Part shown: positions 7,356 through 8,277 of the stretch, piece after piece | How the letters are laid out: each line of letters starts with the position of its first letter | How positions within the stretch are numbered: position 1 is the stretch's first letter | Assembly (NCBI GenBank): GCA_947165805.1 | Contig: CAMVBT010000100.1 | Coordinates: forward strand, 1-8,277 | Direction: 5' to 3' | DNA from: an uncultured Clostridia bacterium | GTDB taxonomy: Bacteria; Bacillota; Clostridia; Oscillospirales; Ruminococcaceae | Length of the DNA: 8,277 nucleotides | Translations under genes and position numbers: made by a program | The notes under the pieces: generated by a model | The model's input: the letters and a program-made list of their open reading frames with translations, nothing else | Told to the model about the DNA's origin: nothing | The model's database searches: none

Positions 7356-7787
7356 ATGAAGATCTCCACGAAGGGAAGATATGCGCTCAGAATGCTGGTG
7401 GATATCTCGGCTCATGAGAATGACACATTCATATCACTTAAAGAGATATCGGACCGTCAGAATATATCGAAGAAGTATCTCGAACAGATAGTACCGCTTC
7501 TGACGAAGAACGGGATACTGCGCACTAACCGCGGTAATAAGGGCGGCTACGCTCTCGCGAGATCGGCTGACGAGATAACGGTAGGAGAGGTGCTCCGTGC
7601 CACAGAGGGCAGTCTTGCGCCGGTAGCGTGTCTTGAATATGAGGAGAACGACTGTCCGCGTGCGGGTATGTGTGATACACTTTTTGTATGGAAGGGTCTG
7701 TATAAGGTGATATCCGAATATCTCGACGGCATAACGATATCGGCGATAGCCGAGAAAAGCGTTAGCGGCGGGGATTACTGCATCTGA
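7356..7787 (+). CDS. Rrf2-family transcriptional regulator with three-Cys loop (IscR/CymR-like)
   Basis: A 143-residue Rrf2 protein of usual length. Residues 1-75 form the winged helix: MKISTKGRYALRML at the start, the helix-turn-helix around 26-55, and the wing at 59-67 with RGNKGGYAL. A dimerisation helix follows. Three cysteines, C92, C100 and C106, sit in the loop where IscR holds its [2Fe-2S] cluster (C92, C98, C104 in E. coli), with the clostridial pattern CLE-x5-CPRAGMC and a following W112-K-G-L. Iron-sulfur or thiol sensing is therefore likely but not shown; no cysteine biosynthesis or isc/suf gene lies in the window to choose between IscR-like and CymR-like roles. AAGGAGGG precedes the ATG by a short spacer. 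It is followed after 12 bases by the MaoC-like gene, and its promoter carries a dyad suited to autoregulation. Confidence 0.93.
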   Translation: MKISTKGRYALRMLVDISAHENDTFISLKEISDRQNISKKYLEQIVPLLTKNGILRTNRGNKGGYALARSADEITVGEVLRATEGSLAPVACLEYEENDCPRAGMCDTLFVWKGLYKVISEYLDGITISAIAEKSVSGGDYCI

Positions 7788-7799
7788 AAGGAAAAAGTC

Positions 7800-8234
7800 A
7801 TGTATCTTGAAGACATAATGATAGGCTCGGAGTATGAAACAGAGAGTGTTGAGATAAACAAGGACGAAATGCTTGATTTTGCGCGGAGATACAATCCCGT
7901 GAAGATCCATACGGACGAGGAATACGCGAAAGAGTCGCGTTTCGGCGGCCTTATCGCGGCGGGAATGATGTCGTTCCTGTCGGTGTGGGCGCAGTATGTA
8001 CCTGCGGATTTTGCGGGTGATGAGCTTGTCGCGGGCAAATCAACGTCGGTGGAGTGGCTGCGTCCGGTCTACGCGGGCGATATCCTGCGCGGAATCGCAA
8101 CAGTCACAGGCCTTGCTTTCCGCAACGAGCATAACGGCATAATGACGATCACCATAGACGTTTACAATCAGGGCGACTTCAACGTGCTCACCAGCGTTGT
8201 GGAAACCATAGTCAAGCGCAGACCGCGCGGCTGA
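7800..8234 (+). CDS. MaoC-like hydratase / hotdog-fold protein
   Basis: A 144-residue single-hotdog protein of the MaoC (R)-specific enoyl-CoA hydratase family. The overhanging-segment motif occupies about 26-56: FARRYNP, then IHTDEEYA, then SRFGGLIAAGMM. Later features are SVEWLRPVYAGD around 83-94, which matches the family's (F)xxPVxxGD stretch, and a final strand ending VVETIVKRR. The catalytic pair in the family is Asp and His spaced D-x4-H; here the His is H37 but the Asp position is N32, so normal hydration may be weakened or the protein may have another role such as CoA-ester binding or thioester chemistry. GAAAGG lies about 8 bases before the ATG. It is co-transcribed with the Rrf2 gene 12 bases upstream, and a further gene starts 14 bases downstream. 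The physiological substrate cannot be assigned. Confidence 0.88.
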   Translation: MYLEDIMIGSEYETESVEINKDEMLDFARRYNPVKIHTDEEYAKESRFGGLIAAGMMSFLSVWAQYVPADFAGDELVAGKSTSVEWLRPVYAGDILRGIATVTGLAFRNEHNGIMTITIDVYNQGDFNVLTSVVETIVKRRPRG

Positions 8235-8248
8235 AAGAGGTGAAGACA

Positions 8249-8277
8249 GTGGCCGACCGTGAACGGGACTACTATGA
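8249..8277 (+). CDS. Start of an unidentified gene, cut by the window edge
   Basis: A GTG at 8249 is preceded by AGAGGTG (8236-8242) at a normal 6-base spacing and opens a frame reading MADRERDYY before the window ends. It begins 14 bases after the MaoC stop on the same strand, so it is probably the third gene of the Rrf2-MaoC unit. Nine codons are too few to name a family. Confidence 0.5.

Overview
The window looks like chromosomal housekeeping DNA from a spore-forming-lineage Firmicute of class Clostridia, most like Ruminococcaceae/Oscillospiraceae. The reasons are a clostridial-type Rrf2 regulator, a SpoVS gene next to a YmdB phosphodiesterase (the pairing known from Bacillus and relatives), strong AGGAGG-type ribosome binding sites, consensus sigma-A promoters, and GC-leaning third codon positions set against AT-rich intergenic regions. 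No species is claimed. I see no rRNA, tRNA, CRISPR array, insertion sequence, phage gene or riboswitch.

Layout. The left quarter is read leftward: lepA (EF-4, back-translocating GTPase) followed by hemW (radical-SAM HemW-like protein, cut by the window edge), the classic lepA-hemW pair. A 253-base divergent control region (2171-2423) holds one good promoter in each direction. To its right, purA (adenylosuccinate synthetase), a ymdB-type phosphodiesterase gene and spoVS form a probable operon of about 2.4 kb, closed by a 14-bp-stem terminator at 4772-4818.

The next unit starts from a perfect TTGACA-17-TATAAT promoter with a palindrome lying on its expected start site. It encodes a NatA-like ABC ATPase, then an ABC-2 (NatB/YhaP-like) permease that is split into two overlapping reading frames by an apparent one-base shift between 6300 and 6399. 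A second strong terminator (7231-7266) closes this unit. A third promoter, overlapped by a palindrome, drives an Rrf2-family regulator with three candidate cluster-ligand cysteines. It is followed by a MaoC-like hydratase/hotdog protein and the first codons of another gene that runs off the right edge.

How the genes fit together: lepA, purA, ymdB and spoVS touch translation, purine supply, and RNA or cyclic-nucleotide and developmental control. The ABC pair is a probable exporter under its own local operator. The Rrf2-MaoC unit looks like a redox- or Fe-S-sensing regulator transcribed with a CoA-ester enzyme. I did not find convincing evidence of an undescribed system. The points most worth checking are the split permease, the two promoter-embedded palindromes, the Asp-to-Asn change in the MaoC active-site motif, and the structured leader of purA.
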